12,798 bases of DNA from an uncultured Clostridium sp. (GTDB lineage: Bacteria > Bacillota > Clostridia > Lachnospirales > Lachnospiraceae). The translations under genes were made by a program, and so were the position numbers. Positions 1-7,442 of this stretch are shown piece by piece (the stretch's first letter is position 1; every line of letters starts with the position of its first letter). Below the pieces are notes generated by a model. That model made no database searches and was not told the origin of the DNA. It saw only the letters and a program-made list of their open reading frames with translations. The DNA is taken from contig CATWBR010000079.1 of NCBI GenBank assembly GCA_958349075.1, forward strand, positions 1-12,798, given 5' to 3'.

Positions 1-34
1 GAATATGACAATACCCCTGAAAGGAAGATTTTTT

Positions 35-757
35 GTGAAAATTGCAATCTGTGATGACGATGAAACAATACGAAACCAACTGCGTGGGTTTATATGCCGC
101 TATGCGGGTGAGAATACCCTTGATTATAAAATCTTAGAATTCAGCAAAAGCGGCTCACTTTTAGAACAAGCCCGTCAGGATCCGGATATCGGAATCCTGT
201 TTCTGGATATCTATATGTCCCCTGTTTCCGGTATGGATTTGGCGGAAACGCTCCGTGCAGAAGGCAATTCCTGCTCTATCATCTTTGTGACCGTCAGTAC
301 GGATCATTATGCCAGAAGTTATGAAGTGGATGCGGAGCACTATCTTGTCAAACCGATTACATACGAACGCGTCTGCCAGGCGCTTTCACGATGCCGGGAC
401 GTACTCGCCTCCTCGGCCAGATGTGCCTCCTTTCTTTCCGGCGGCCGTGAAATTCTCGTACCTCTTAAGGATATCCGTTATGTGGAAGTATTCAGAAATC
501 AGACCATTGTCCATGCCGGCAGGGATATTACTCTGCGTTCCACATTAGAAACCGTCGCCGGACAGATCTCGGACAGCCGTTTTCTGCGCACTCACAGAAG
601 CTTTCTGCTTAACATGGATTATATCGATAAACGGTGTGGCTGCGATATCTATCTTAAAACCGGGGAAAAAATCCCCTTAAGCCGTACGTGTGAAAAAATC
701 TTTGAAAGGGAGTATGGGCGTTTTCTGACCGCCTCTATGACGGGTACACCGCTATGA
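35..757 (+). CDS. LytTR-family response regulator (AgrA/LytR-like)
   Basis: A cytoplasmic DNA-binding response regulator of about 240 residues. The receiver domain spans about residues 2-120. It has the acidic cluster ICDDDE at 5-10, the phospho-acceptor aspartate D58 in LFLDIYMSP, and the conserved lysine K106 in YLVKPI. The LytTR DNA-binding domain follows at about 135-235, recognisable from ILVPLKDIRYVEV and FLRTHRSFLLN. I chose the GTG at 35 because AAAGGAAG lies 7 bases upstream and the receiver begins right after it. The ATG at 5 would add ten residues across the Shine-Dalgarno. The stop overlaps the start of the next gene as ATGA, so the two are translationally coupled. The GHKL kinase two genes on is its obvious partner. 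Its DNA target is not visible; autoregulation is possible, but the promoter lies outside the window. Confidence 0.93.
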   Translation: MKIAICDDDETIRNQLRGFICRYAGENTLDYKILEFSKSGSLLEQARQDPDIGILFLDIYMSPVSGMDLAETLRAEGNSCSIIFVTVSTDHYARSYEVDAEHYLVKPITYERVCQALSRCRDVLASSARCASFLSGGREILVPLKDIRYVEVFRNQTIVHAGRDITLRSTLETVAGQISDSRFLRTHRSFLLNMDYIDKRCGCDIYLKTGEKIPLSRTCEKIFEREYGRFLTASMTGTPL

Positions 758-3246
758 ACCGAAAACAGAGGGCTCTAATCTGTGCAGTGACGGGCACTGC
801 CTTTCTGCTTTCTTCGGTGCTCGGAGGCGCCGCTTCTGTCCAGGCATTTGCTTCGGGACAGGAATCCGAAATCGCGGAGGGCAAAAATACGAAAGGAGGG
901 AATCCTGCGACGCCTGGAAATGCGGATGCAGAAGGCGATCATGATATTGATGAGAACTCAGGCGGCAATGCTGGTAACAACCTTCGGCCTCAACCGGCGA
1001 CACCAAGCGACGCTTTGCCGGACGATCATCTAAAACCAGGACCGCCGGATGACACGCATCATGTCACAGAGCCGGAGCAGGAACCGGCTGATGATATCAT
1101 CCACGTCCCCATTCCGTCTCCGATTCCCGTGCCTGCCACTCCGTCCGAGGCTGCCCCGGAGGAAATATCTTCTCCGCTATCCGGACAGCAGGAATTGGAA
1201 TATACGCTTTGCAGTTATTATTTCCTCTATGACAGCAGGCCGGTTCTCATTGAGCCGGGTGACGGTATCGAAACATTTGAATCGGATGTGAATCCGGTTG
1301 AAGTCTACCTGGATGGTCCTGACGGCCATCTGGATGATTCTTTCTATGTGGATGTGGACTGGGATTTTTCCGAAGTGGATTTCGACAGAGAGGGAACGTA
1401 CACCATCACCGGAACCTTTGATCCAGATCTGATTGATTATCCGGTCGATTGGGGCAATGCGGCTCTCCCTTCTTTTGTTCTTCAGATTGTGAAGAGACGT
1501 GTTCTGTCCTTCCAACCGGAAGTGTCGGGAAATACCCTGACGCTTCACTACCTGATGGAGGGAGATCCTTATCGTTTACCGGATATGGCAATGGAATTAT
1601 ATGAAAGTGTGGATGACGGTAAAAACTGGAGCAATATTACACGCACCAATCGGGTGCTAATCTCGGATGACCGGCTCATGATTTCCGGTGTCAGCGGGAA
1701 TTCTCTGTTTCAGGCCGTCGATATGCACCTGGAAAATCTGGATTATTCCTGCTCGGATCTGGTACGGATAACCGGAGAAAATGACCTGATAGCAGAACTT
1801 ATCAGTTCCGGCGGCATGATGGGCGGAGATGCCTGGAATGAAGGCAGCTGGGATACAACTCCCATTGAGGAGGGACCTTATCGGGTACTCGGTTACGGAA
1901 TCTCGCCGAGAAATATCCAGCCATTATACACATTAGTGCTGAAAGGCGAACCGGAACAGGAGCAGATTGATTTTTTCAATAAAATCTTTGCTTTCTACGG
2001 AGAGCGGCAGGGGCTCTGGAAGAACAGTGTCCGTCTCGACGTGGACTGGGATCGGCAGGCTCTCGATCACATCGACTGGAACCAGACGGGCGATACTTTC
2101 ATACGGGGACAATTTTCAGAAGATTCCATCAGGGAATACTCCGGGCTTCTCGATTTTTCCTCCATGCCGGAGCTGACTCTGAAAATTACCGTTTATGAGC
2201 AATTCCCTTCCTTTGTCATAGTCCCAAAGGAAGAGAAGCTCTATGAAAACAACCGGGTGGAGTTCCTGTTCGAAAATGATAACCTCGATCCCGTCTATTT
2301 CCCGGATACCTCCGAACTCACCGTCTGGTGCTGTGATAACGCCAATCTTGACTGGTATAATATCACAAACGCCCCGAATGTAACCGTTAACAATCACTTT
2401 TTATCCATATCCGGCCTGAAGCAGGAGATACTGAGAAATGGGACCGGCTATACGTTCCAGGTGGAACAAAATTCCCGCTCTGATCTTAACCCCTTTTCCG
2501 GCGGGCTCAATGTGAGCCACGGTATATGGGGACTTTCCTTCAGTCAGACAGTCGATGGAGATCGGGGCGGCGGGAAACGCCATAACAAGGCTCCCGAAGG
2601 TCTGTTTGACGTCAGCGGTTCAGATGAAGGGGAGCCTTCCCCCACTCCGCCTGAACCCGGCAATCCGCCGAATCCACCCGAACCCGACAATCCACCGGTT
2701 CCTCCCGAATCTGACAATCCGTCGAATCCTTCTGAACCCAACAATCCGCCGGCTCCTCCTGAACCGGAGAGCGGCGGGGAAACGAATCCGGGCGGAAATC
2801 ACAGTTCTTCCAGTGGCTCCGGCGGCAACAGCAGATACCTTCCGGACGGTGTCTCAGATAGCGCCGGAAGATATAATGGGCCCCCACATGCATCAGACAA
2901 CGATGGAAGTCCTGTCCCTGCGGCAAATTCTGACGCCACTTCCCACCTGTCAACGGTACCGGACGGCAGCATGACAGGTGGCTTAACAAGACCCGGAACG
3001 GAGCCGGGGGCAGGTGCGGACGCTTTACGTATACCAGACGAGACAACAGCGGCGGCAATAGCCGTGGGAGAGACTGACGCCTCCTGCCGTGAATCCGGAA
3101 TTAACTCCGCAGCGAAAGAAGACATCTCCGGCAATGTCTCTGCAAACGGCCGGAAACTTCCCCCCGATCTCTTACGGGCTGCCGCTGGCCTAGCTGCAGT
3201 CGTCTCGGGCGCTGCAATCGGCTTTTTTATGATAAGGAGGCGGTAA
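754..3246 (+). CDS. Large secreted surface protein with duplicated Ig-like pairs, Pro-rich stalk and C-terminal membrane anchor
   Basis: An 830-residue exported protein of unknown function. A signal peptide covers about 1-34. It is followed by a low-complexity acidic/proline segment to about 145 with ATPGN, PATPSD and PATPSE motifs. Two homologous blocks follow. Each has a segment with (V)DVDWD, a G-T-x-I-x-G strand and P-x-x-x-L-x-I-x-V (about 180-248 and 410-482), which resembles bacterial Ig-like (Big_4 type) folds. Each then has a second segment ending in N-I-T ... L-x-I-S-G (about 249-345 and 483-575). Residues 632-671 form a proline-rich stalk, then comes a Gly/Ser-rich linker. The end is a hydrophobic helix (about 808-826) plus RRR, a membrane anchor or degenerate sortase signal without LPxTG. 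The gene sits between a response regulator and its kinase with a 4-base overlap on the left and one base on the right. I infer a co-sensor or a coupled output. Family unrecognised. Confidence 0.85.
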   Translation: MNRKQRALICAVTGTAFLLSSVLGGAASVQAFASGQESEIAEGKNTKGGNPATPGNADAEGDHDIDENSGGNAGNNLRPQPATPSDALPDDHLKPGPPDDTHHVTEPEQEPADDIIHVPIPSPIPVPATPSEAAPEEISSPLSGQQELEYTLCSYYFLYDSRPVLIEPGDGIETFESDVNPVEVYLDGPDGHLDDSFYVDVDWDFSEVDFDREGTYTITGTFDPDLIDYPVDWGNAALPSFVLQIVKRRVLSFQPEVSGNTLTLHYLMEGDPYRLPDMAMELYESVDDGKNWSNITRTNRVLISDDRLMISGVSGNSLFQAVDMHLENLDYSCSDLVRITGENDLIAELISSGGMMGGDAWNEGSWDTTPIEEGPYRVLGYGISPRNIQPLYTLVLKGEPEQEQIDFFNKIFAFYGERQGLWKNSVRLDVDWDRQALDHIDWNQTGDTFIRGQFSEDSIREYSGLLDFSSMPELTLKITVYEQFPSFVIVPKEEKLYENNRVEFLFENDNLDPVYFPDTSELTVWCCDNANLDWYNITNAPNVTVNNHFLSISGLKQEILRNGTGYTFQVEQNSRSDLNPFSGGLNVSHGIWGLSFSQTVDGDRGGGKRHNKAPEGLFDVSGSDEGEPSPTPPEPGNPPNPPEPDNPPVPPESDNPSNPSEPNNPPAPPEPESGGETNPGGNHSSSSGSGGNSRYLPDGVSDSAGRYNGPPHASDNDGSPVPAANSDATSHLSTVPDGSMTGGLTRPGTEPGAGADALRIPDETTAAAIAVGETDASCRESGINSAAKEDISGNVSANGRKLPPDLLRAAAGLAAVVSGAAIGFFMIRRR
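2647..2766 (+). repeat. 27-bp (9-residue) Pro-rich stalk repeat inside the surface protein
   Basis: About four and a half copies of a 9-residue unit: PPEPGNPPN, PPEPDNPPV, PPESDNPSN, PSEPNNPPA, then PPEP. Such proline-rich stalks usually extend surface domains through the cell wall. The period is a multiple of three, so changes in copy number would keep the frame. Confidence 0.85.
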
Positions 3247-3250
3247 TATC
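3234..3250 (+). promoter_or_regulatory. Perfect Shine-Dalgarno placed for an ATC start codon of the kinase
   Basis: AAGGAGG (3234-3240) lies inside the Met-Ile-Arg-Arg-Arg codons that end the upstream gene. Seven bases later comes ATC (3248-3250), in frame with the kinase. No ATG, GTG or TTG occurs in that frame until GTG at 3296, which has no Shine-Dalgarno. The upstream stop TAA (3244-3246) is one base before the ATC, which suits termination-reinitiation. Confidence 0.6.
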
Positions 3251-5182
3251 AGCGCATCAAATTGTGTCAAACGCTTTTCCTGGCTGCTGTGCACCGTGGC
3301 TTTTACCGTAGCCCTTATTTTCCTGCAATACCGGTTTGACAACAAATATCAATATTCCAAACCATATGGAAAAAATGGCGTGCTGGATCTGCGCGGTGCA
3401 GAGCAGACGGATTTTTTGTCCATCCTGACCTACGGCTGGGAATTCTACTCCCAGGAATTGATTGACCCGGGCAGATTTGACGGCCGGGAACCACTTTTAA
3501 TCTACCTGGGCGAATACGGCGGCTTTGAGGCCGGACATCAGGGACAAAGGCAGGAAGGTTCACCTCACGGCTGTGCCACTTACCGCCTGAAGCTCCTGCT
3601 GCCCCCGGAAACAAGGGAATATGCCCTGGAACTTCCTGAAATTTTCTCCGCTTCCCGTGTTTTCGTGAACGGCCGTCTTCGAAGCAGCCTCGGCAATGTG
3701 TCGGATCTTCTGGAAGAACCGTCAATCCGTACGGGAATGATCACGTTTCAGGCGGAAGGACAGGCGGAAATTGTAGTTCAGGCAGCCGATTCCTACCACT
3801 ACTACAGCGGCATGGTCTACCCTCCCGCTTTCGGCACCGTAGCCTCCGTATCGGACTTAATTTCCTTCCGTTTTCTGCGCACCTGTATCATGGTAATTTC
3901 TTCCCTTACCATTGGATTTCTCTATCTGATGATCGGGATCCGGATCGGAAAAGACGGAAGTAGGATGAATCTGTTTGCCTCCGTGAGCCTGCTGTTCGCC
4001 TTCCACGTAATGTACCCTCTTTTCCATCTGTTCGGGGCGGGGTACTGGACCTATCATCTAGAAGACGTGAGCTTCTGTCTGTTCCTGGCACAGGCCGCAC
4101 TGCTTCACTGCAGCCTGTGCGGGATAAACGGCAGGCCGCGCCACCTTGTGATGGCCGTCACTTATACTGCGGCAGGCCTCTCCTTTGCCGTACCGGCCCT
4201 GTTATTGCGGCACAGCCTGAATGCCATGATGATTTACTCAGCGTTTCTCGGCATATACAAACTGGCTCTCTTCGGCTGGCTTATTACCACCGCCCTGCTC
4301 AACAGAGAGCAGAGGGAAAGGATGAACAGCCTGCTGCTTACCGGCCTGTGCGTACTCGCCGCTGCCATTCTGGCCCAGCAGGCTGCGCCCGTCTTTGAGC
4401 CGGTGCGCTTTGGCTGGCCGGTTGAAAACGCAGGTTTTTTCTTCATCCTCCTGCTGGCCGGAGGTCTCTGGTACGATACGGTTTCCGCCTATGCACAGCG
4501 GGCCGCCCTGTCGGAAAATATACGGCTTATGAAACGGCAGTTCTCCCTTCAGGAGGAAAACTACCGCCTCATATCCGAGAATTTTGAACAAACGAGAAGA
4601 ATGCGGCATGATCTGCGCCATCATTTAAATACGATGAATGAACTGGTACGGCAGAAACAGTACGATGAACTGCGCAGTTATATAAAGGGCTATGAGAGCA
4701 GCACGGAACAGTCCTCCTGGCCGGTTCTGTGTGAAAACCATGCAGCTGGCGCGGTGCTGGCTTATTATCAGCGGCTGGCCATACAGAAAAAGGTTCCGCT
4801 GATCCTGAAGGTCACTCTGCCTCCCGTACTCAAACTGGAGGGCTGGAGCCTGGGCCTCCTGTTTGGAAACCTTCTGGAAAATGCAATCGAGGCGTCTGAA
4901 AAGCTTCCGTGTGAAATGCGGAACGTGAGCGTATATTCCAGGATTTCAAAGGGAAATCTGCTCATCAGCGTTAAAAATCACTGGAATGGCGAGTATTCCT
5001 CCGAAGGCCGCCGGGTTCATTCAACCAAACATGAGGGGTTTGGAATCGGGCTCTCCAGTGTCCAAAGCCTTGTGAAGGAAAACGGAGGCCAGTTCTATCT
5101 GACTCCGGGGGATCAGGAATTCGAGGTTTCCATTGTTCTCTGGAACCAGGCTGCATCCGGGGATTCGGAGGATACACGGTAA
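3248..5182 (+). CDS. 7TM sensor histidine kinase with sugar-binding-like ectodomain and GHKL ATPase domain (AgrC-like output)
   Basis: A membrane sensor kinase of 644 residues if started at ATC 3248, or 628 from GTG 3296. The longer form gives a textbook signal anchor: CVKR followed by about 20 hydrophobic residues up to QYRF. An extracellular domain of about 170 residues follows, with a jelly-roll look (TYRLKLLLP, then SRVFVNGRLRSSLGN), as in 7TMR-DISM receptors. Some seven membrane helices span about 205-412. A coiled segment leads to the dimerisation helix with MRHDLRHHL (phospho-His near 454), then the ATPase N box NLLENAIEAS (541-550) and G box GFGIGL (597-602). The D-box is replaced by SVKNHW, as usual in AgrC-type kinases. 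It is the third gene of the operon, and its partner is the LytTR regulator at the start. The ligand is unknown. Confidence 0.9.
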   Translation: MSASNCVKRFSWLLCTVAFTVALIFLQYRFDNKYQYSKPYGKNGVLDLRGAEQTDFLSILTYGWEFYSQELIDPGRFDGREPLLIYLGEYGGFEAGHQGQRQEGSPHGCATYRLKLLLPPETREYALELPEIFSASRVFVNGRLRSSLGNVSDLLEEPSIRTGMITFQAEGQAEIVVQAADSYHYYSGMVYPPAFGTVASVSDLISFRFLRTCIMVISSLTIGFLYLMIGIRIGKDGSRMNLFASVSLLFAFHVMYPLFHLFGAGYWTYHLEDVSFCLFLAQAALLHCSLCGINGRPRHLVMAVTYTAAGLSFAVPALLLRHSLNAMMIYSAFLGIYKLALFGWLITTALLNREQRERMNSLLLTGLCVLAAAILAQQAAPVFEPVRFGWPVENAGFFFILLLAGGLWYDTVSAYAQRAALSENIRLMKRQFSLQEENYRLISENFEQTRRMRHDLRHHLNTMNELVRQKQYDELRSYIKGYESSTEQSSWPVLCENHAAGAVLAYYQRLAIQKKVPLILKVTLPPVLKLEGWSLGLLFGNLLENAIEASEKLPCEMRNVSVYSRISKGNLLISVKNHWNGEYSSEGRRVHSTKHEGFGIGLSSVQSLVKENGGQFYLTPGDQEFEVSIVLWNQAASGDSEDTR

Positions 5183-5248
5183 GCATCCGTCAGCAAAACA
5201 GTCCGCCAACAAACAACGAAAAGCACGTTTCGCGAACTTTCATTGCCA

Positions 5249-5380
5249 CTGAACAAGGAGTTCCGCTCGCGGAACTCTTACGCTGCCGCGGGGTTGCTTC
5301 TGCAACCATTTACCTCTGCGCGGCATGTGCATCCTCGCGGAGCGTTTTTGATTCATAGGACGTAATTTCCTATGAATCAA
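5249..5380 (+). repeat. Structured repeat, copy A (CATAGGA element)
   Basis: A 132-base module in the gap after the kinase gene. In order it shows: left end CTGAACAAG; hairpin GAGTTCCG/CGGAACTC (5258-5277); stem GCCGCG/CGCGGC (5285-5290 with 5319-5324) enclosing hairpin GGTTGC-TTCT-GCAACC (5292-5307); small hairpin CGC-GGA-GCG (5336-5344) followed by T5; and a 13-bp perfect palindrome TTGATTCATAGGA / TCCTATGAATCAA (5348-5380, 7-base loop). The order and several boxes recur in copy B at 9491-9621. The small hairpin with T5 and the palindrome may also end the operon transcript. It codes for no convincing protein. Whether it is a mobile repeat, an RNA or both cannot be decided from one window. 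Confidence 0.8.
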
Positions 5381-5381
5381 G

Positions 5382-5426
5382 AAAAAGCCCGCCATGATGC
5401 CGTATTTACGGTTCCATGGCGGGCTT
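5382..5426 (-). terminator. Intrinsic terminator of proC
   Basis: The 10-bp stem GCCCGCCATG (5387-5396) pairs with CATGGCGGGC (5415-5424). An inner stem CCGTA/TACGG sits at 5400-5411. On the - strand the stem is followed by CTTTTTC, about 30 bases past the proC stop. On the + strand no T-run follows directly, so it acts mainly for proC. Confidence 0.85.
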
Positions 5427-5460
5427 GGTAATTCTTATTTCAGCCTGGTAATTCTTATTT
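5426..5460. repeat. 20-bp tandem duplication spanning the proC stop codon
   Basis: TGGTAATTCTTATTTCAGCC at 5426-5445 is followed directly by TGGTAATTCTTATTT at 5446-5460. On the - strand both copies contain a Lys codon, TAA, then GAATTACCA; the first copy read is the stop actually used by proC. Confidence 0.9.
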
Positions 5461-6252
5461 TAAATTCGTACATTTGTCATAGCAGGCGTCCGATGCTTTG
5501 ATTACGGCATTCCTGAACCCATACTCCTCAAGAGCGGATACGGCCGCAATCGTCGTTCCTGCGGGGGAACATACCTTATCCTTCAGGGCCCCGGGATGTT
5601 CTCCCGTCTCCAGCACCATCCTTGCGCTCCCCACTACGGCCTGGGCGGCCATCTTATACGCCGCCTCTCTCGGAAGGCCGTATTTAACAGCGCTGTCCGC
5701 CAGAGCCTCGATGAACATGTAAACATAGGCAGGTGAACTTCCGCTCACACAAACCACGGCGTTCATTAAACGCTCCTCCACGATCTGCATCTTGCCGAAG
5801 GACTCAAAGAAAGCTTTAATTGTCTCCTTCTCCTGCTCATTGAAAAGGGACGGTTCATAGCAGACTCCCGTCATCCCCTCTCCGAGAAGAGCCGGTGTAT
5901 TCGGCATCGCACGGACGATCCTCTTATCCTTCCCGAGCTTTTCCTTCAGGCTGTCCACCGTGATGCCCGGAGCGATGGAAATAACAATATGATTCTTCGT
6001 CAGAGTACCCGCAATATCGGAAAGAACCGGTGCAAAGAACTGAGGCTTGACGGCCAGAACAATATATTGGGCCGAAGCGGCGCATTGCGCATTGTCCGCC
6101 GCCGAAGCAACCCCTGTCTCCTCCGAGATCTGCCCGCATCTTTCCCGGTTTACATCCGTAAAAATAATATCCTCTTTACCATATACCTTCAAAAGTCCTT
6201 TCAGAATGGCATATCCCATATTTCCCATTCCAATAAAGCCTATTTTTGCCAT
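5455..6252 (-). CDS. proC: Pyrroline-5-carboxylate reductase
   Basis: A cytosolic enzyme of 265 residues that catalyses the last step of proline synthesis: NAD(P)H-dependent reduction of pyrroline-5-carboxylate to proline. The N-terminus has the Rossmann motif GFIGMGNMGYAI. Further on are RAMPNTPALLGEGMTG and the C-terminal ProC signature, with VSGSSPAYVYMFIEALAD and SPAGTTIAAVSALEEYGFR. Length is normal for the family. I start it at ATG 6252 (MAKIGFIG), preceded by GGAGG with 8-base spacing; an in-frame ATG at 6267 would lie upstream of that Shine-Dalgarno. It lies 53 bases downstream of the cell-wall-binding protein on the same strand. No clear promoter or terminator appears in the gap, so read-through from that gene is likely. 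It ends in a strong terminator. Confidence 0.97.
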   Translation of the reverse strand: MAKIGFIGMGNMGYAILKGLLKVYGKEDIIFTDVNRERCGQISEETGVASAADNAQCAASAQYIVLAVKPQFFAPVLSDIAGTLTKNHIVISIAPGITVDSLKEKLGKDKRIVRAMPNTPALLGEGMTGVCYEPSLFNEQEKETIKAFFESFGKMQIVEERLMNAVVCVSGSSPAYVYMFIEALADSAVKYGLPREAAYKMAAQAVVGSARMVLETGEHPGALKDKVCSPAGTTIAAVSALEEYGFRNAVIKASDACYDKCTNLK

Positions 6253-6305
6253 CTCTCTGTCCTCCATTTTGCCGCATTCAGCTGTTTTGTCCCATCTTCG
6301 TCCGA

Positions 6306-7289
6306 TTACCAGATCATGACTCCGTCCCCATTCACCATATGGCCGTCCGGCGTCTGGTAATTTGTCTGCATATCACCGTCCGGTCCCATGAAGTACCAGA
6401 GTTCCTTCCACTGAACCCAGCCGGTAACCATGTAGCTGTCCTCTCCGAAAAAATACCATTTACTGTTGATAAATGCCCAGTTATTGACAGCCTGGGATCC
6501 GTCCGGATTAACGAAACGCCATCCGTTCTGATCCTGCACCCACTGCCCCGGTGTAACCTGCGAATTATTTTGTGCCGTGCCGCCCGAACCGGCTAAGGCT
6601 TCCGCTTCGGAAGGGCTGACGTACTTGCTTTCGGATTCCGTATACTTTCCTTCCTTCATCCCTTCACCGCCCATGGCACGGACTTTATAATAATACTCGC
6701 CGTCTTTTCGTATCGCCGTACCAAAGTCATATGTAGTTTCCGTTGTAATTCTTTTGCTGCCCACCGCCCTGCTGTCGCGGTAAAGATAAACTTCATATGA
6801 CGCCGCCCCCTGTGCCGGAGCCCATGTTGCAACCGTACCGTTTAAATATGCGTATTCAATGGGACCCACTCTCTGGGACATGGGTTTAAGATCCAGTGTA
6901 ATAATTAAGGTGCGGGAGTCTTCCTTCTTTGTTTTATATACGGTTGCCTCATCGCCTTTAATCTTTACCTTGTCTTTGGATACTGAAAAGTAAGAGTCTT
7001 CCTCCGCAGAAACTGTTACATTCACGCGTGGTTTATGCTCCGGTCCCCAGGTGAATCCCTCATTGTCAATCTCCCACTCCGTAACGCTGTAGTTATCCGC
7101 CGTCGTGTCGATCTCCAGCTCATCTTCCTCATCTAATGCACTTCCAAGCTGCAAATTATCCTTCAGCTCCAGCTTAATTGAAGTAATCTTATTTCCACTG
7201 GCGGCAAACGATGTCGCCGTGAACAGTCCGGCAGCCAGCATCAGTGTCATTGCCGCTGTGTACCATTTCTTTCCTAATCCTAATCTCAT
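6306..7289 (-). CDS. Secreted cell-wall-binding protein with FN3-like domain and choline-binding-type repeats
   Basis: A 327-residue exported protein. The signal peptide is about 1-30 (MRLGLGKKW, hydrophobic core, SFAAS). Residues 31-125 form an acidic, beta-rich region I do not recognise. Residues about 130-225 look like a fibronectin type III-type domain (ATWAPAQGAASYEVYLYRD, then YYYKVRAMGG). After a Gly/Ser/Gln linker, residues 248-327 carry about three to four aromatic-glycine repeats of the CW_binding/choline-binding type (GWRFVNPDGS, KWYFFGEDSYMVTGW, LWYFMGPDGDM). In this family such repeats hold proteins on wall or teichoic-acid polymers. No catalytic domain is seen, so the role is structural, adhesive or ligand-binding. 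The start is supported by AGAGGAGA about 6 bases upstream, and a good promoter lies at 7377-7405. Confidence 0.9.
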   Translation of the reverse strand: MRLGLGKKWYTAAMTLMLAAGLFTATSFAASGNKITSIKLELKDNLQLGSALDEEDELEIDTTADNYSVTEWEIDNEGFTWGPEHKPRVNVTVSAEEDSYFSVSKDKVKIKGDEATVYKTKKEDSRTLIITLDLKPMSQRVGPIEYAYLNGTVATWAPAQGAASYEVYLYRDSRAVGSKRITTETTYDFGTAIRKDGEYYYKVRAMGGEGMKEGKYTESESKYVSPSEAEALAGSGGTAQNNSQVTPGQWVQDQNGWRFVNPDGSQAVNNWAFINSKWYFFGEDSYMVTGWVQWKELWYFMGPDGDMQTNYQTPDGHMVNGDGVMIW

Positions 7290-7376
7290 AGAGTTCTCCT
7301 CTCACGCATAAAAACCGGGCGAAGTCACGCTTCCAAATCTTTCCCGGTGTTTCCCCGCTGTCTGTCTTATAAAACT

Positions 7377-7405
7377 ATCATACCCCAGACCGCCCAAATA
7401 TTCAA
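7377..7405 (-). promoter_or_regulatory. Sigma-A-type promoter of the cell-wall-binding protein
   Basis: On the - strand TTGAAT (7400-7405) is followed by exactly 17 bases and then TATGAT (7377-7382). That is 5 of 6 matches to each consensus box with optimal spacing. The start codon lies about 90 bases downstream. The rest of the gap (7290-7442) shows no other gene. Confidence 0.7.
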
Positions 7406-7442
7406 CAAAAAAAGGTTCGGGGGCTGCGCAGTGTCTAACCCG

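Noticed and set aside
2612..3058. Long - strand ORF opposite the surface protein's proline-rich region
   Set aside because: Open only because of the repetitive GC-rich coding sequence on the + strand; no start signals or recognisable domain.
7406..7442. Terminator of the methyltransferase gene, from a T7 run on the - strand
   Set aside because: Only a 4-bp GGTT/AACC stem with a large loop could be drawn before the T-run; too weak to report.
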